A stretch of 64,000 nucleotides of DNA. It comes from Flaccisagitta enflata (taxonomy: Eukaryota > Chaetognatha > Sagittoidea > Aphragmophora). The DNA is taken from the NCBI GenBank assembly GCA_965153355.1, contig OZ231127.1, forward strand, positions 40,176,001 to 40,240,000, given 5' to 3'. Positions 10,509 to 21,479 of this stretch are shown here, piece after piece. Under the pieces are notes generated by a model that saw only the letters and a program-made list of their open reading frames with translations, was not told the origin of the DNA and made no database searches. A program made the translations under genes and the position numbers. Numbering within the stretch: the first letter of the stretch is position 1; every line of letters begins with the position of its first letter.

Positions 10509-13500
10509 ATGGATGCCCGTGGATTCACGTTGGATAGGCCTCCTTCCCCCGCCCGACTGCCATATTCTTCAGACAAACATCCAAAGTTTACTCTAGAGGT
10601 ATTATCAAAGAGAAAATTACTCACTTCTCAGCCGAACTTTTTTCCTCTATTCATGATATTACTTCAAGTGACATGTATTTGGACTTTTCACCATTTTAAA
10701 ATGCCAATCTTTTTCCACACTGGGGGCGGAGGAGGGGGGACTCAATTTTGGTGGTGTGAGGAAAAGTAAACAAAATCATACGATTTTGTTAGAATTATCG
10801 ATTTTATGACTCTTTCTTTTACCGACATGATCAGGCAATCAATGTGTTGCGGAAGCATCGAGAGTTGTGCGACGTCGTCCTTATCGTTGCCAACAAGAAA
10901 ATCTTCGCGCATCGCGTCATACTCTCGGCTTGCTCCCCTTATTTCCACGCCATGTTTACTGGTGCGTGGATCGCCGATTGCGATTAGGCCTACTATCTTT
11001 AGAGCGCCGGTTGTAATTGCTACGCGCTTGCTGTTTCGTGGTTTCTCCTCAAAATCGCCACTTGTCATTCGAGTGTGCTCATCAAAATGTCTTAATGCCA
11101 TTCGCTCTCATTTGTATTGTGTCATTTTCCTTGTCAGGCGAGTTAGCCGAGTCTCGTCAGACGGAAGTGACGATTCGTGATATCGACGAGGCGGCGATGG
11201 AACTTCTCATTGACTTTTGTTACACTTCCAAGATCACCGTGGAAGAGAATAACGTCCAGACATTGTTGCCCGCTGCTTGTTTACTCCAGTTGCAAGAAAT
11301 TCAGGTAGAACATTGACTTAACAGTTAACCATCACATCCTATTACATCCTATTGTCGTATTACCAATGAGACTTTGCCCTGTTTTATTTGTTCTTGTTCC
11401 TCTCGCCACAGCGAGCATGGTTGTCCACGAGAAAAAATCGATATAGAAGTGATACTCTTGTCGCTCTTTGCGCTCTGCGATGTGCTTAATCTTCTCTTGT
11501 TGTTTGCCTGGCCTCGTTATTTTCTCGCCCCTTTATTCTCGCCTCTTCTTTTCATCTTGCTTCGCCAGACTCTTATGCTGCTACTATTTTTTCGTCTCTC
11601 CATTTTAATCCAGGATACTTGCTGTGAATTTTTGAAGCGACAGTTGGATCCATCCAACTGTTTGGGCATAAGAGCGTTTGCCGATACTCATGCTTGCCGA
11701 GACTTGCTAAGAATCGCCGACAAGTTCACCCAGAACAACTTTCAGGAGGTGAGATATCATAATACATCATCGTTTGTCGACCCATGGGCAAGGTTTCTCT
11801 TACTTAAAAGTTGCACTTGATTAGCAGGTTTGACTGGCTTTAAACTTTTTTTTTAATGTTCAGCTTCATCATTTTCAAAGTACGCATCACTAGTCATTTG
11901 TCATTAGAGTAACTTGCCCTTAACATTCAGGTAATGGAGAGTGAAGAGTTTCTTCTTTTACCACCGAATCAACTCGTCGACATCATATCCTCGGACGAGT
12001 TAAATGTACGTACCGAAGAGCAAGTGTTTAACGCCGTCATGGCTTGGGTGCGTTATAACGCCGCCGAACGAAGGCCTCATCTCGCCGCTGTCGTCCAGCA
12101 CGTCCGATTGCCGCTGCTCAGGTATTGTGACGAAATGAAAGCAGGGCGATGAGAAAGCATCCAAATTCAAACTTGTAAAACACTGGTCATCTTATCTCTT
12201 GTTCTAATAGCATGTTGTGATCTATGACCTCCCTTATATTACCATTTCTTTTTTCCCTCGCCCTTCTTTCAACAGCCCTAAATTCCTAGTTGGGACGGTG
12301 AGCACAGATATTTTGATCAAAGCGGACGACGCTTGTCGGGATTTGGTTGACGAAGCCAAGAATTATCTTCTCCTTCCACAAGAGCGCCCGCTCATGCAAG
12401 GTAAGTATGGATCAATGTTGATATTTGAAGAACATAAAATTTCCAAAGTCGCATTTCTCAGAGCGAGTTTTCTCTCATTTCTACAGGTCCTCGAACGCGA
12501 CCTCGGAAGCCCGTGCGTTGCGGCGAGGTATTGTTCGCGGTGGGCGGATGGTGCAGCGGCGACGCCATCGCGTCGGTGGAGCGCTACGACCCGCAGTCCA
12601 ACGAGTGGCGCATGGTGGCGCCCATGTCGAAACGACGTTGCGGTGTCGGAGTCGCCGTTCTCAATGATCTCCTTTTCGCCGTCGGTTAGTTCGGAAGTTG
12701 GACCAGTGTGTGAAGGAGGAACACAACTCATTTAGGAGTCAATCATTGAATTTTCTTTTTTTGCCAATTTCTATTTACAGTCCTATCGCTGATTATTATT
12801 TCACCGCAGGTGGTCACGACGGTCAATCATACCTGAATTCGATCGAGCGATACGACCCTCAGACGAATCAATGGTCATCGGATGTGGCGTTGACGTCCAC
12901 GTGCCGGACGTCGGTCGGAGTGGCTGTGTTAGACGGTTTCATGTACGCCGTCGGAGGACAAGACGGAGTCTCATGCCTCAACGTCGTCGAAAGATACGAC
13001 CCTCAGGTCTGCACTGGTATTGCGTTTGTGATCTGTTATGCCACTTAGATTATGAACTGACTTCAAGGGTCAAGTTTCAAGGCGAGCAGAAGTTCGTGTA
13101 CATTTGATAATCTTTGTTTCTGCGACTTCAGGCCAACAAATGGCAGAAGGTATCTTCGATGTCGACGCGGCGATTGGGCGTTGCCGTAGCTGTTCTCGGC
13201 GGTCTTCTCTACGCCATCGGCGGATCTGACGGCACATCTCCCCTTAACACCGTCGAAAGATACGATCCCAGAGCCAACAGATGGACGCCAGTGGCGCCCA
13301 TGGGAACGCGAAGGAAACACTTAGGTTCGATTAGATTATAAAGTTCATATAAACTATTTATAAAGTTTATTGAGTTGATCACCTTGATCACCTTGATCAA
13401 CTTGATCAACTTGATCAACTTGATCAAGTTGACTAGTTTGATTGAGTTGATTATTTTGACTGAGTTGATTGAGTTGAGTCGATATGAAGCCCATCACAAT

Positions 13501-13755
13501 GATTCATTTAAAAGGATTGCCCTGCTTCAATCGTGTTACCTTTCATACACGCTTTTGGATTGTTCTGAAGTCTGAACGATGACCGATTTTCAATATGTTT
13601 ACTCCTTCTGGTTGCCAGGCGCGGCTGTGTTCAACGGTATGATTTACGCCGTTGGTGGACGCGACGATACGACGGAGCTGAGCTCTGCGGAAAAATTTAA
13701 CCCGGCCACGAATCAGTGGAGCCCCGTGGTGGCCATGAATTCGAGACGGAGTGGG
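10509..13755 (+). CDS. KLHL20: KLHL20 (diablo) BTB-BACK-Kelch protein, ten exons, final blade not found
   Basis: Substrate adaptor of a cullin-3 ubiquitin ligase: the BTB domain binds CUL3 and the Kelch propeller binds substrates. Exons with GT-AG borders: 10509-10598, 10835-10961, 11138-11304, 11614-11748, 11931-12121, 12276-12400, 12487-12684, 12810-13006, 13132-13324, 13619-13755. They join in phase to 520 residues. Residues about 30-140 are the BTB domain ([36 protein letters not shown]), about 140-275 the BACK domain, and from about 290 there are five Kelch blades, each with a VGG or IGG core and an ERYDP-type end. The N-terminal [15 protein letters not shown] also matches KLHL20. An in-frame AUG at 10449 would add 20 residues. 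KLHL20 is normally about 600 residues with six blades. After 13755 the frame runs to a stop within 12 codons, and the candidate acceptor near 13985 does not yield Kelch sequence, so the last ~70 residues are missing or distant. Confidence 0.93.
13369..13482. repeat. Degenerate 9-bp (TTGATCAAC)n repeat in KLHL20 intron 9
   Basis: Tandem TTGATCAAC/TTGATCACC units that decay into TTGAGTTGA words. TTGATCAA is itself a palindrome. It produces a spurious Leu/Ile/Asn open frame. Confidence 0.8.
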
Positions 13756-14265
13756 GTAAGGGAACAAAAACATCTGAACACATGAGTTTTGATTCTTCGA
13801 TTGAACACATGAGTTTTGCATCTGTCTGAATGGCCTGTAATTTCCATTTCGGCTCATCTCCTTGGTAACCCCATAAAATGGGTCTTACCGTTCTTCGCCA
13901 AAAATCATCGAAAATATTCTAAGTCTGGGATTTTCAAACTAGCTATCTGTCTTTGAAGTAAATTGATCTCTAACTCGCTTGCAGTCGCTACGGTTGAAAT
14001 TCCTATCACTAGTCTGTTGATAGCCTCTTTTGACAAAAATGCCCCAGCCTTCCTACGATTTTCTCGGGATCCCCGTACCACACCACGGACACTGGAGGCT
14101 AAAAGAAATTCCTTTTGTCATGACGCAAAGATTTTTGCATGGTTGAATCTTTATTCACTAAAGAAGAAGATATACATGTATAAAAGGAACACGCGGTAGG
14201 GAATGTTCATGATTTCCTCTATTAGTCTGTCTTTGTCGCTTTCTGTCTGTCTGTCTGTCTGTCTA

Positions 14266-14314
<49 letters not shown>

Positions 14315-14892
14315 GCGATATAATACAAAAATAAAATTTACCACAATGCAAACCGGAAAAGATCTCTTTAGTCAATTTGTATGTTTCTTGTAGTCTTGTC
14401 TATTGGTCTTTTTCTCGAACCTGACCCCCCCCCCCTTCAGCCCCTGGAAACCATAGTAAATGGTGGTTCGACCGACGATTGAAAATGACTAAGTAATAGT
14501 TATAAATGATTTCCATACTGAGTGATGTATGTAGTGTCTAAAAACGCGGCTATCTCAGCTTCGTTTCAAAAAGTCAGCATAGGAAAAGAAACTGAGAAAA
14601 AGTGATGGAATGCACCAGAATCAGTTTAGATAGCAACAAATGGAATTTGTGTTTTTCATCCTTTCAAGCGTGGCACCACGTGTGACCTGTGCTAAATACT
14701 GGGTAGAGAAACATTAGGACCTGAATGTATGTCGGATGACGCCATGAGAGTTAATTGTGCATCCAAAACGTTTCCAGGTGTCCTCCAATCGAATGTTTTT
14801 TCTGAAATTATATTTTCATAACTTTTTAGTTTAGTTCATTCCATGGGATTTGCTCGAAAAATAGTGTTGTGTGTGTGTGTGTGTGTGTGTGT

Positions 14893-14923
<31 letters not shown>

Positions 14924-15689
14924 CTGTCACTCAAACCTTCAAGCCCGCTTCCAAAACTCGTCAATGTGTTCTGCCGCTTATCTATGACTATGATTGGAAA
15001 TCGTCATCGCCGTTGTGCTTTTGTCTCATTGTCCATGTAAATGAAGAGGCGCGGACCTATTAATGTTGTCATTAGATGAAGTTAAACACAATTTTTTTAA
15101 CTGACGGACCAATAGAGGGAAAGACCAATGGAGGGACCAACAAACCGACAGAGCAGGGTGTAAAGTCGCAGATTACAGAGCTAAAAGTGGATACTCGTTG
15201 ATTATATGTAAATAAAAAGCATTTCCACAAAAGTTTAGCATCTTCACACCTCAATAATAGGTTTTGTCTGCGCCTATCAGTCCGTTTTTGGTTGAACACA
15301 ACTGTTAGGTTTCATGCGGCAAAGCGCTGATCACGGTCATTAGTTATGGGACTCTAGAGCTTGCTGTGTCGGTCATTCAGTCTATTGGTCCGTCCGTCGT
15401 GCTACTTCAAATTTTACCTGGTGACTGCTCAAGAGAAAACCTTCCACTCGTCGCAGTCCCTATCAGTTTGACAATCCATGTTTTCCTTGTGATTGATTGT
15501 GTTGGCGATTACTGATGAGTTACGTAGTGGTGAAAATGACCGTGCAGTCGTAGGACGCACAAGGGAAACTCGCGTTTGCAATTTTAGACCAGGTAATGAG
15601 TTCCTCATTTTCAAATGAATATCAAAGACAGTCTTTGACCACTCCCACCGGCTAAAGATGCTTAAATATTATTAATAAGTATTTCTTTA
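13756..15689. repeat. Intergenic DNA with (TC)n and (GT)n(CT)n microsatellites
   Basis: A (TCTG)n/(TC)n tract lies at about 14240-14311 and a (GT)n then (CT)n tract at about 14866-14922. I looked here for the missing sixth Kelch blade of KLHL20 (a VNG..VGGFDG-like exon) and found none. Nothing else recognisable. Confidence 0.6.
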
Positions 15690-15881
15690 AAGAAGGTTGG
15701 ATACACGGCTGCCGAAGTCGCGTGCGGGTGGGTAGGGGCTATATTTGAGGTCACCAGACCATTTGGGCAGGAGCAGTGAGGTCAAAGAAATAAAATCATA
15801 AAAAAACTAAAACATGGACTGACCGACCAACCAACCGACGGACAAAGTGGGTTGTAGAGTCGCGTGCACGCCACTTAAAAA
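15690..15881 (+). repeat. Short hairpin-ended element, complete copy
   Basis: Has all blocks in order: GGATACACGGCTGCC, GAAGTCGCGTGCGGGTGGG, the CAGACCATTTGGGCAGGAGC block, a GACC/AACC core, and an almost perfect terminal palindrome AGTCGCGTGCACGCCACT followed by TAAAAA. Confidence 0.8.
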
Positions 15882-17232
15882 TGAACTCTTAGTTACTTGT
15901 CAAGTTTAGGGGATGTTTTTACTCAACATTTATTACTAGTACCTTTTGGAGCATGAAGTACCGACTCTGATCAATTAAGTTTTATTTTTAGTCGCTCGCT
16001 AGTTGACTCTACACCCCATTTGTTGGTTGGTTAGTTGATTTCTTAAGTTTTTAAAAGAGGTACAATTAAAGTTTTTAAAAGAGCTACAATTTGGTTGGTT
16101 AGTTGATTTCTTAAGTTTTTAAGAGGTACAATTTGAAAAACCACGGCATTCTTAATTTTGGAGCAATAATGATTTAAGCATTTTTTGGCCGTTGGTGGTC
16201 TTAGCATTGTCTTTCCCGGGTCATGATTCGACAGAATCGTTTTTTATCGTTGTTGGCAGCTTTTGGGATGTCGATTGAGGGTGATCTGACTTTGCGATTG
16301 CCGTTTTCATAGATGCTTATTCCACAGCTAATTCAAAAGTGGCGTATTAGGAAACGTATCTGGCGTCATAATGTTGCAACGGAATCAATCCGCTTGAAAA
16401 CAATCTCTCTGGATATCGTTCATTTGGGTTTCGTTCCTTTTTCCACCTTTTAGATTTTTATTTAAAAAATATCGCCGGTGAAAAAAAAGTTGCTTCTTCA
16501 GAACATGATCTAATATACCTAAATGGCGAAAGAAGGAGACTCGCCTTCATACATTATTTTCCTTCAGATGGATTCTTCGATTGATTTGATCTAGGTGCGC
16601 TTATGACAGTGGACAACATTACATCAAAACCAAAAAATAAGGACAAGAGCCTTGGGAGCTCTTACTGGAGTTTAATGCGCACCCCTCACTACTATCCTTA
16701 GAATTATCAAAATCCATCTCAACGCTTACCAAAGAGCAACTCATCAGATACAGACCAACAGCAAGAAAAACCCATAATTGTCGGCTATTTATGAAATATG
16801 CAAGTGACAAGAAAGAGTACCAGATATCTGCGTTGAACGCCACTTCATTCCTCACAGCTATCTGATCTTCCCATTGTAAAATGCTTATAACATCCACAGC
16901 CTTAAATCAAAATTTTTCCCACTAACTGAGAATAATCCACCAAGTCACTCTGAGTCAACCCCAAATTCTCAGATATATCATTAGCAATCATAATCCAAAT
17001 TGAGCAAAACAAATTACCAAAGGATAAATGAATTATCAAAGATAATGTAATTACCAAAGGCAATGTTGCAAAGAAACCATACCATGAAAGGGGTATGATG
17101 AAAGGACTCGATGAAGGTCTGTCGCCAGCATATTATTGGATACTGAGAAAATGGGTGATTTAGAGGCGCAACGCTATAGATATCGGATTTTTGCCCATAG
17201 TGTTACAACTGTCACATACTGCCCTTTTTTTT
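15882..17232. other. Intergenic, no gene seen
   Basis: A local direct repeat (GGTTAGTTGATTTCTTAAG and a RAGAGGTACAATT word, about 16020-16140) is the only structure. The remaining sequence has no exon-like frame. Confidence 0.45.
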
Positions 17233-17514
17233 GGGCAGCGGCTGCGAAGGGGATGAAGTCCGGTACATTACAGGGGGACTTTTGTCTTTCTGTCTGTCAT
17301 TCCGTTTGTCTTCCCAGGCCTAAAATCTGCCCTCTCAGACCTTGAAGATCTGCCCTTTCAGGCCTGAAATATGTCCTCTCAGGCCTCATATCTGCCCCCT
17401 CTGATTCAAGGCCTGAAAGGGCAGATTTCAGGCCTGATAGAGGGGGGAGGGAAATTCGGGGAGAAAAAGTCCCCTTGTGTTGTACAGTACTTCTCCACTC
17501 AAGGGCTGCTGCCC
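17233..17514. mobile_element. Inverted-repeat element with internal AGGCCT repeats, short copy
   Basis: The left end GGGCAGCGGCTGCGAAGGGG corresponds to the complement of the right end (AAGGGCTGCTGCCC and inward), allowing several mismatches. Between them are diverged CAGGCCTGAAATCTGCCC repeats. It is a shorter relative of 27181-27855. Confidence 0.6.
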
Positions 17515-18080
17515 CGCGCTCTCACAAATCCAAAAAGAAGGGCAACCGGGTATGCTGCCGCAGGCCCTCATGGGCCCCTCGACTCCACTAAAAATTGCCT
17601 CCCTGGAAAATCGGAACTTACGGCCACTGACCGAAAACGATAGAAGGGGCGGAAGCAAACTCTTGGAAGTACGGCGGGATGCCCACGGCGGGGCGGAGAA
17701 GTCGGAGTCGTTAGACACCCCGAATGTTTGTGGTGAAAAGAAAGGAAAAATTCTTTCAGACCCCACAATACGTTTGCCAAATGCCTCAAAAAAGTCACTC
17801 TCTCACTCACTCACTCACTCACTCACTCACTCACTCATTCACTTACACACAAAAGATTATTTTTCCTTTGCAAAACTGCTGTCAAATGAGCCATAGCGCG
17901 ACTTTCGAATAAATTGGTAACCATCGTTTAAGTGACTTCGAAGTTTCCATAGATACACGGAGGAAAAATTGACTGCAATGATAATTCGTTGCAACCTTTA
18001 AACTCACCCTTAGAATGGTTCCTGGTTGAATTGAGAGTTTTGCAATGGTTCAATTGAAAGGATTTATGCAAAGAAAATAG
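17515..18080. other. Intergenic; (CTCA)n microsatellite at about 17796-17840
   Basis: A (TCAC)n tetranucleotide tract is the only clear feature. No gene is seen. Confidence 0.5.
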
Positions 18081-18084
18081 AATT

Positions 18085-18295
18085 TTCATTTTGCTGGGGG
18101 TAAGATCCGTAGTCAGGCGGTGAGGCAACTGAAAAAATTTCAATCTTTCGAATCCGTCCGAAACTGATCTTAACCTTTCCTATCAATCACCCGACATCAT
18201 TTCTGGGAAAAATGGCGCTTAACGAAGCGAAGTTCGCTGGCAAACTACAGATTTTACTTAATTATGCAAATTAAGAAAATCAACAGAAGTTATTG
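18085..18295. repeat. Dispersed repeat, inverted copy at 60690-60870
   Basis: Blocks such as ATCTTTCGAATCCGTCCGAA, AACTGATCTTAACCTTTCCT, TCTGGGAAAAATGGCGCTTA and ACGAAGCGAAGTTC reappear in reverse complement near 60690-60870 with moderate divergence. There is no coding potential. The family is unnamed to me. Confidence 0.7.
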
Positions 18296-18348
18296 GCGGC
18301 ACGAAGCGGACTTGTTCAGTGTTTTGTTTTAGTTATTGCACGAATTTG

Positions 18349-18510
18349 TTTTTAGTTGCGGACACGCAACTCTATAAGAGCCTTTGTCCATCCGTCCATT
18401 GGTCCGTCCGTTGGTCCATCCATCAGCACGAGTCGAAGAGTGTGAAAGCGCGCATTTCCGCCCCTGCCCATCCGTCCGTAACTAGTATGGCCGTGTATCC
18501 GGCCTTGTTA
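18349..18510 (-). repeat. Short hairpin-ended element
   Basis: Minus-strand copy: AACAAGGCCGGATACACGGC at the right edge, (GACG/GACC)n core, hairpin AGTTGCG-TGTC-CGCAACT and AAAAA at the left edge. Confidence 0.75.
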
Positions 18511-18596
18511 TCACTTGCCAGCTTGGCTCCACTTGTCACGACGATGCAAAGAGGGCAGCTCACAGAGTCACCAGTGCAAAACTAGGAGATTAAAGA

Positions 18597-18788
18597 GTCA
18601 AGGCCGGATACACGGCTACCCCAGTTGCGTGCGGGTCGGTAGGGGCCATACTTGAGGTCACTCCATTATTTGGGCAGGAGCAGTGAGGCCAAAGACCGCA
18701 AAAAAAAATGGTTAAGTGTGTCGGACGGATGGACGGACGGACGGACGGACAAAGCGGGGTGTAGAGTCGCGTAGTATGCGACTAAAAA
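18597..18788 (+). repeat. Short hairpin-ended element, complete copy
   Basis: Plus-strand copy with GGCCGGATACACGGCTACC, GTTGCGTGCGGGT, TTTGGGCAGGAGCAGTGAGG, a clean (GGAC)n core and GAGTCGCGTAGTATGCGACTAAAAA. The palindrome is diverged in its centre. Confidence 0.8.
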
Positions 18789-18819
18789 CACAGAATAGCT
18801 AGGCCTTACCACAGTCATT

Positions 18820-18855
18820 TTCATTCATTCATTCATTCATTCATTCATTCATTCA
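18820..18855. repeat. (CATT)n microsatellite
   Basis: About nine uninterrupted CATT units. Confidence 0.95.
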
Positions 18856-18921
18856 TCAAAAACGTTCATTCACAAATTCTTAATCAAGCGAGGCGCACTT
18901 ATTGGCCTTCACTTGGCCTTG

Positions 18922-19113
18922 TTTTTCGAATTGCGGACACACAACTCTATAAGAGGCTTTGCCCGTCGGTCGGTCAGTTGGTCGGTCACGCTCGAGTTGA
19001 AAAGTGGGAAAACGCGTCTGGTGGCCGTGTATCCGGCCTTGTTGATTTCCGAGCGGTTTTTGCGTTACTGCTCCTGCCCAACCGTCCGCGACTGGATTGC
19101 CGTGTATCCGGCC
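18922..19113 (-). repeat. Two adjoining short-element copies (nested or tandem)
   Basis: Two CCGTGTATCCGGCCTTGTT ends occur one after the other, at about 19025-19045 and 19092-19112, behind a single hairpin end at 18925-18950. This suggests one copy inserted in, or joined to, another. Confidence 0.65.
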
Positions 19114-19997
19114 TTGTTTTTCCTTCCACCTCAGGTAAATTTCATATTTCATATTTTGACGGTCATCATGACAAAAGAAAAATGAGTAAGCCAAGGGGTA
19201 GACCTAGAAAAGCAGAAGATGCTGGACTGAAAAAGAAACCTGAGTCAGATCGCTGTTACTTCAGTTTTTTCTTTTAAGTAAGGACAAAGTTAAGCAGAAA
19301 TGGCGGCTGTCGCCGTGAGGAAAAAAGTCGGAAGCATTGGTCGTTTTTCTCACTGACATGACTCACTGACATGTTTTTTGAGCAGCGGCACCAAAAGGCC
19401 GATGTTTTGTAGAGCAAAAGGGGGAATTTTGAGACGTCCGTCCTCCTGTTCGTCCGTTCTTGCGTCCATCCAAAAGTATGAAAAAAATTTTTAAAAAAAA
19501 TTTGATTTGAATTTTTCATAAAAAATCTTTAAAAAAATCATTATTCTAAAAACATTTATCCTAGAACATTTTGCTTGGCGCCTAAGGAAAGAGAATTATC
19601 AAATCCACTTATCCTATAAATTTCATTAGAAGCCCCAATCAGCCAGAAGGTATTTTCAACTTCCCCATAAGAAAATGGAAACCATGTTCCCCTGGAATAT
19701 GTCAAAAAGTCGAAGACTGATCCCGGCTTTTTTCCCAATAAGGAATGGAATTATCAAAGTATAATCGCCCGAGACGAACAAAAGGCAAACGAGTTGACAA
19801 ATGAGCATCTAAAAGGGAATATGCTTTTCACAAAGAAATATAAGAGCGATACGTCCATAGTTTGAAAGTTTTTAAGCCTTCTTCATCATCTTCTCACGTG
19901 TTCAGTCATGACAGAATAATCGTTATCAAGATCCCGAGAGGAGCGTTTTATGAATTTCGAGTCCGGGGATTTATTGCACTTCGCCGTCACACCGTGC

Positions 19998-20035
<38 letters not shown>

Positions 20036-20940
20036 TGTTGTTGTTGTTGTTGTTGTTGCTGCTGCAGCCGCAACACCATGATTTGTTTCTTTTCGCCGTC
20101 ACACCGTGCCTAAATAATAGTTTTTTGCTGCCGCCGTCATTGTAGCCGCTGCTGCCGCTGCTGCTACCGCCAGATCGTGTCTTCGATATGATGAGGAATC
20201 GCTTTTTCCGCTGCCGTGTCTGCAGCAGTGAGTCTCATCGTCGACGTGAATGGCATCGGGATTTCGCGGGCGGAAAGCAAGAACCTCGCCCGCAATCAGC
20301 AATATCGTGGCGTCAAATGGATTCCCCAGCGTCTGAAAAATAAAGTCTTTTTTTTTTCTTTTTTTTTTCATCTTTTTTTGTCCTCGACGATCAGTTTACG
20401 TCGAGGACTATAACATAGCACTGATCGTGTAGTAAGCCGTTTGTCGTTTGTCGTTGTTGTGTCAACCCTTAAAAACTTTAGAACCTCAACTCAGATGTTG
20501 ATGAAACTTGGTCAGTGCTTTTCTAAGGGCAGTACTGACTTGTGTACCAACTTTCAACAACATTCATGAATATTTAATACCCTTTGCCTATTATTTTTGT
20601 AGTAATATTAATTCCTGGACTTGGGCAATTTACATAGGGGGAGGGTAGTAAAGGTTCACCAATGTTGTTTAAACTTGTTTTAGAAGTTCATTGTAGTAAT
20701 TAAAGCTCCCCTGCAAGATTTCAGATAATTCTGAGTATTGGTTTAGAAGATATTAGGGTATTTTGCTAGTAATATTAATTCCTGGACTTGTGCAATTTAC
20801 ATAGGGGAAGGGTAGTAAAGGTTCACCAATGTTGTTTAAACTTGTTGTGAAGGTTCATTGCATCAATTAAAGCTCCCCTGCAAGATTTCAGCAAATTCTG
20901 AGTATTGGTTAAGAAAATATAAGGGTATTTATGATGTATC
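19114..20940. repeat. Intergenic; trinucleotide tracts and a 167-bp tandem duplication
   Basis: (GTC)n and (GTT)n tracts occupy about 20000-20060, with further CTG/CCG words to about 20220. At 20601-20942 a 167-bp unit starting AGTAATATTAATTCCTGGAC is repeated twice, with the start of a third copy. No gene is seen. Confidence 0.7.
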
Positions 20941-20964
20941 TAGTAACATTATTTCCTGGACTTA

Positions 20965-21180
20965 AGAATTTTTTTGGAAAAATTTTTTTCTTGAAAAAAA
21001 TTTTTTTTCTTTGAAAAATTTTTTTTCTTTTGAAAAAAATTTTTTTTGAAAAAGATCTTTTTTTGATTTTTGAAAAAATTTTTTTTGAAAATTTTTTTTT
21101 TGAAAAAAATTTTTTTTGAAAACATTTTTTTTGAAAAAAATTTTTTTTTTGAAAAAAATTTTTTTCTGAAAAATTTTTTC
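20965..21180. repeat. (TTTTTTGAAAAA)n low-complexity tract
   Basis: T-runs and A-runs alternate with GAAAA words, giving Lys/Phe/Ser-only frames on both strands. These are artefacts. Confidence 0.9.
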
Positions 21181-21187
21181 GCAATTG

Positions 21188-21332
21188 GTAGCCGGGTCAG
21201 ACTGAGTAGCCGGGTCAGACTGAGTAGCCGGGTCAGACTGAGTAGCCGGGTCAGACTGAGTAGCCGGGTCAGACTGAGTAGCCGGGTCAGACTGAGTAGC
21301 CGGGTCAGACTGAGTAGCCGGGTCAGACACCA
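21188..21332. repeat. 18-bp minisatellite (8 copies)
   Basis: The unit AGTAGCCGGGTCAGACTG is repeated eight times without change. Because 18 is a multiple of three, it gives spurious SRVRLS and SDPATQ frames. Confidence 0.97.
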
Positions 21333-21389
21333 AATAGACTACAGTCGAGGACTGTTGTTTTTAAGCTTTTTTCTTTTATGTTTTAAATT

Positions 21390-21439
21390 TTTTTTTTTTT
21401 TTGTTTTTTTTTGTTTTTTTTTTTTTTTTTTTTGTTTTT

Positions 21440-21479
<40 letters not shown>

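Noticed and set aside
12363-12731. Minus-strand frame inside KLHL20
   Set aside because: It is antisense to Kelch exon 7 and has no independent support.
13985-14021. KLHL20 exon 11 from the CTTGCAG acceptor
   Set aside because: It would be in phase but encodes SLRLKFLSLVC and then a stop, with no Kelch character.
17371-17896. Open frames of 90-139 codons near 17.5 kb
   Set aside because: They lie in the AGGCCT-type element and adjoining (TCAC)n tract and show no recognisable domain.
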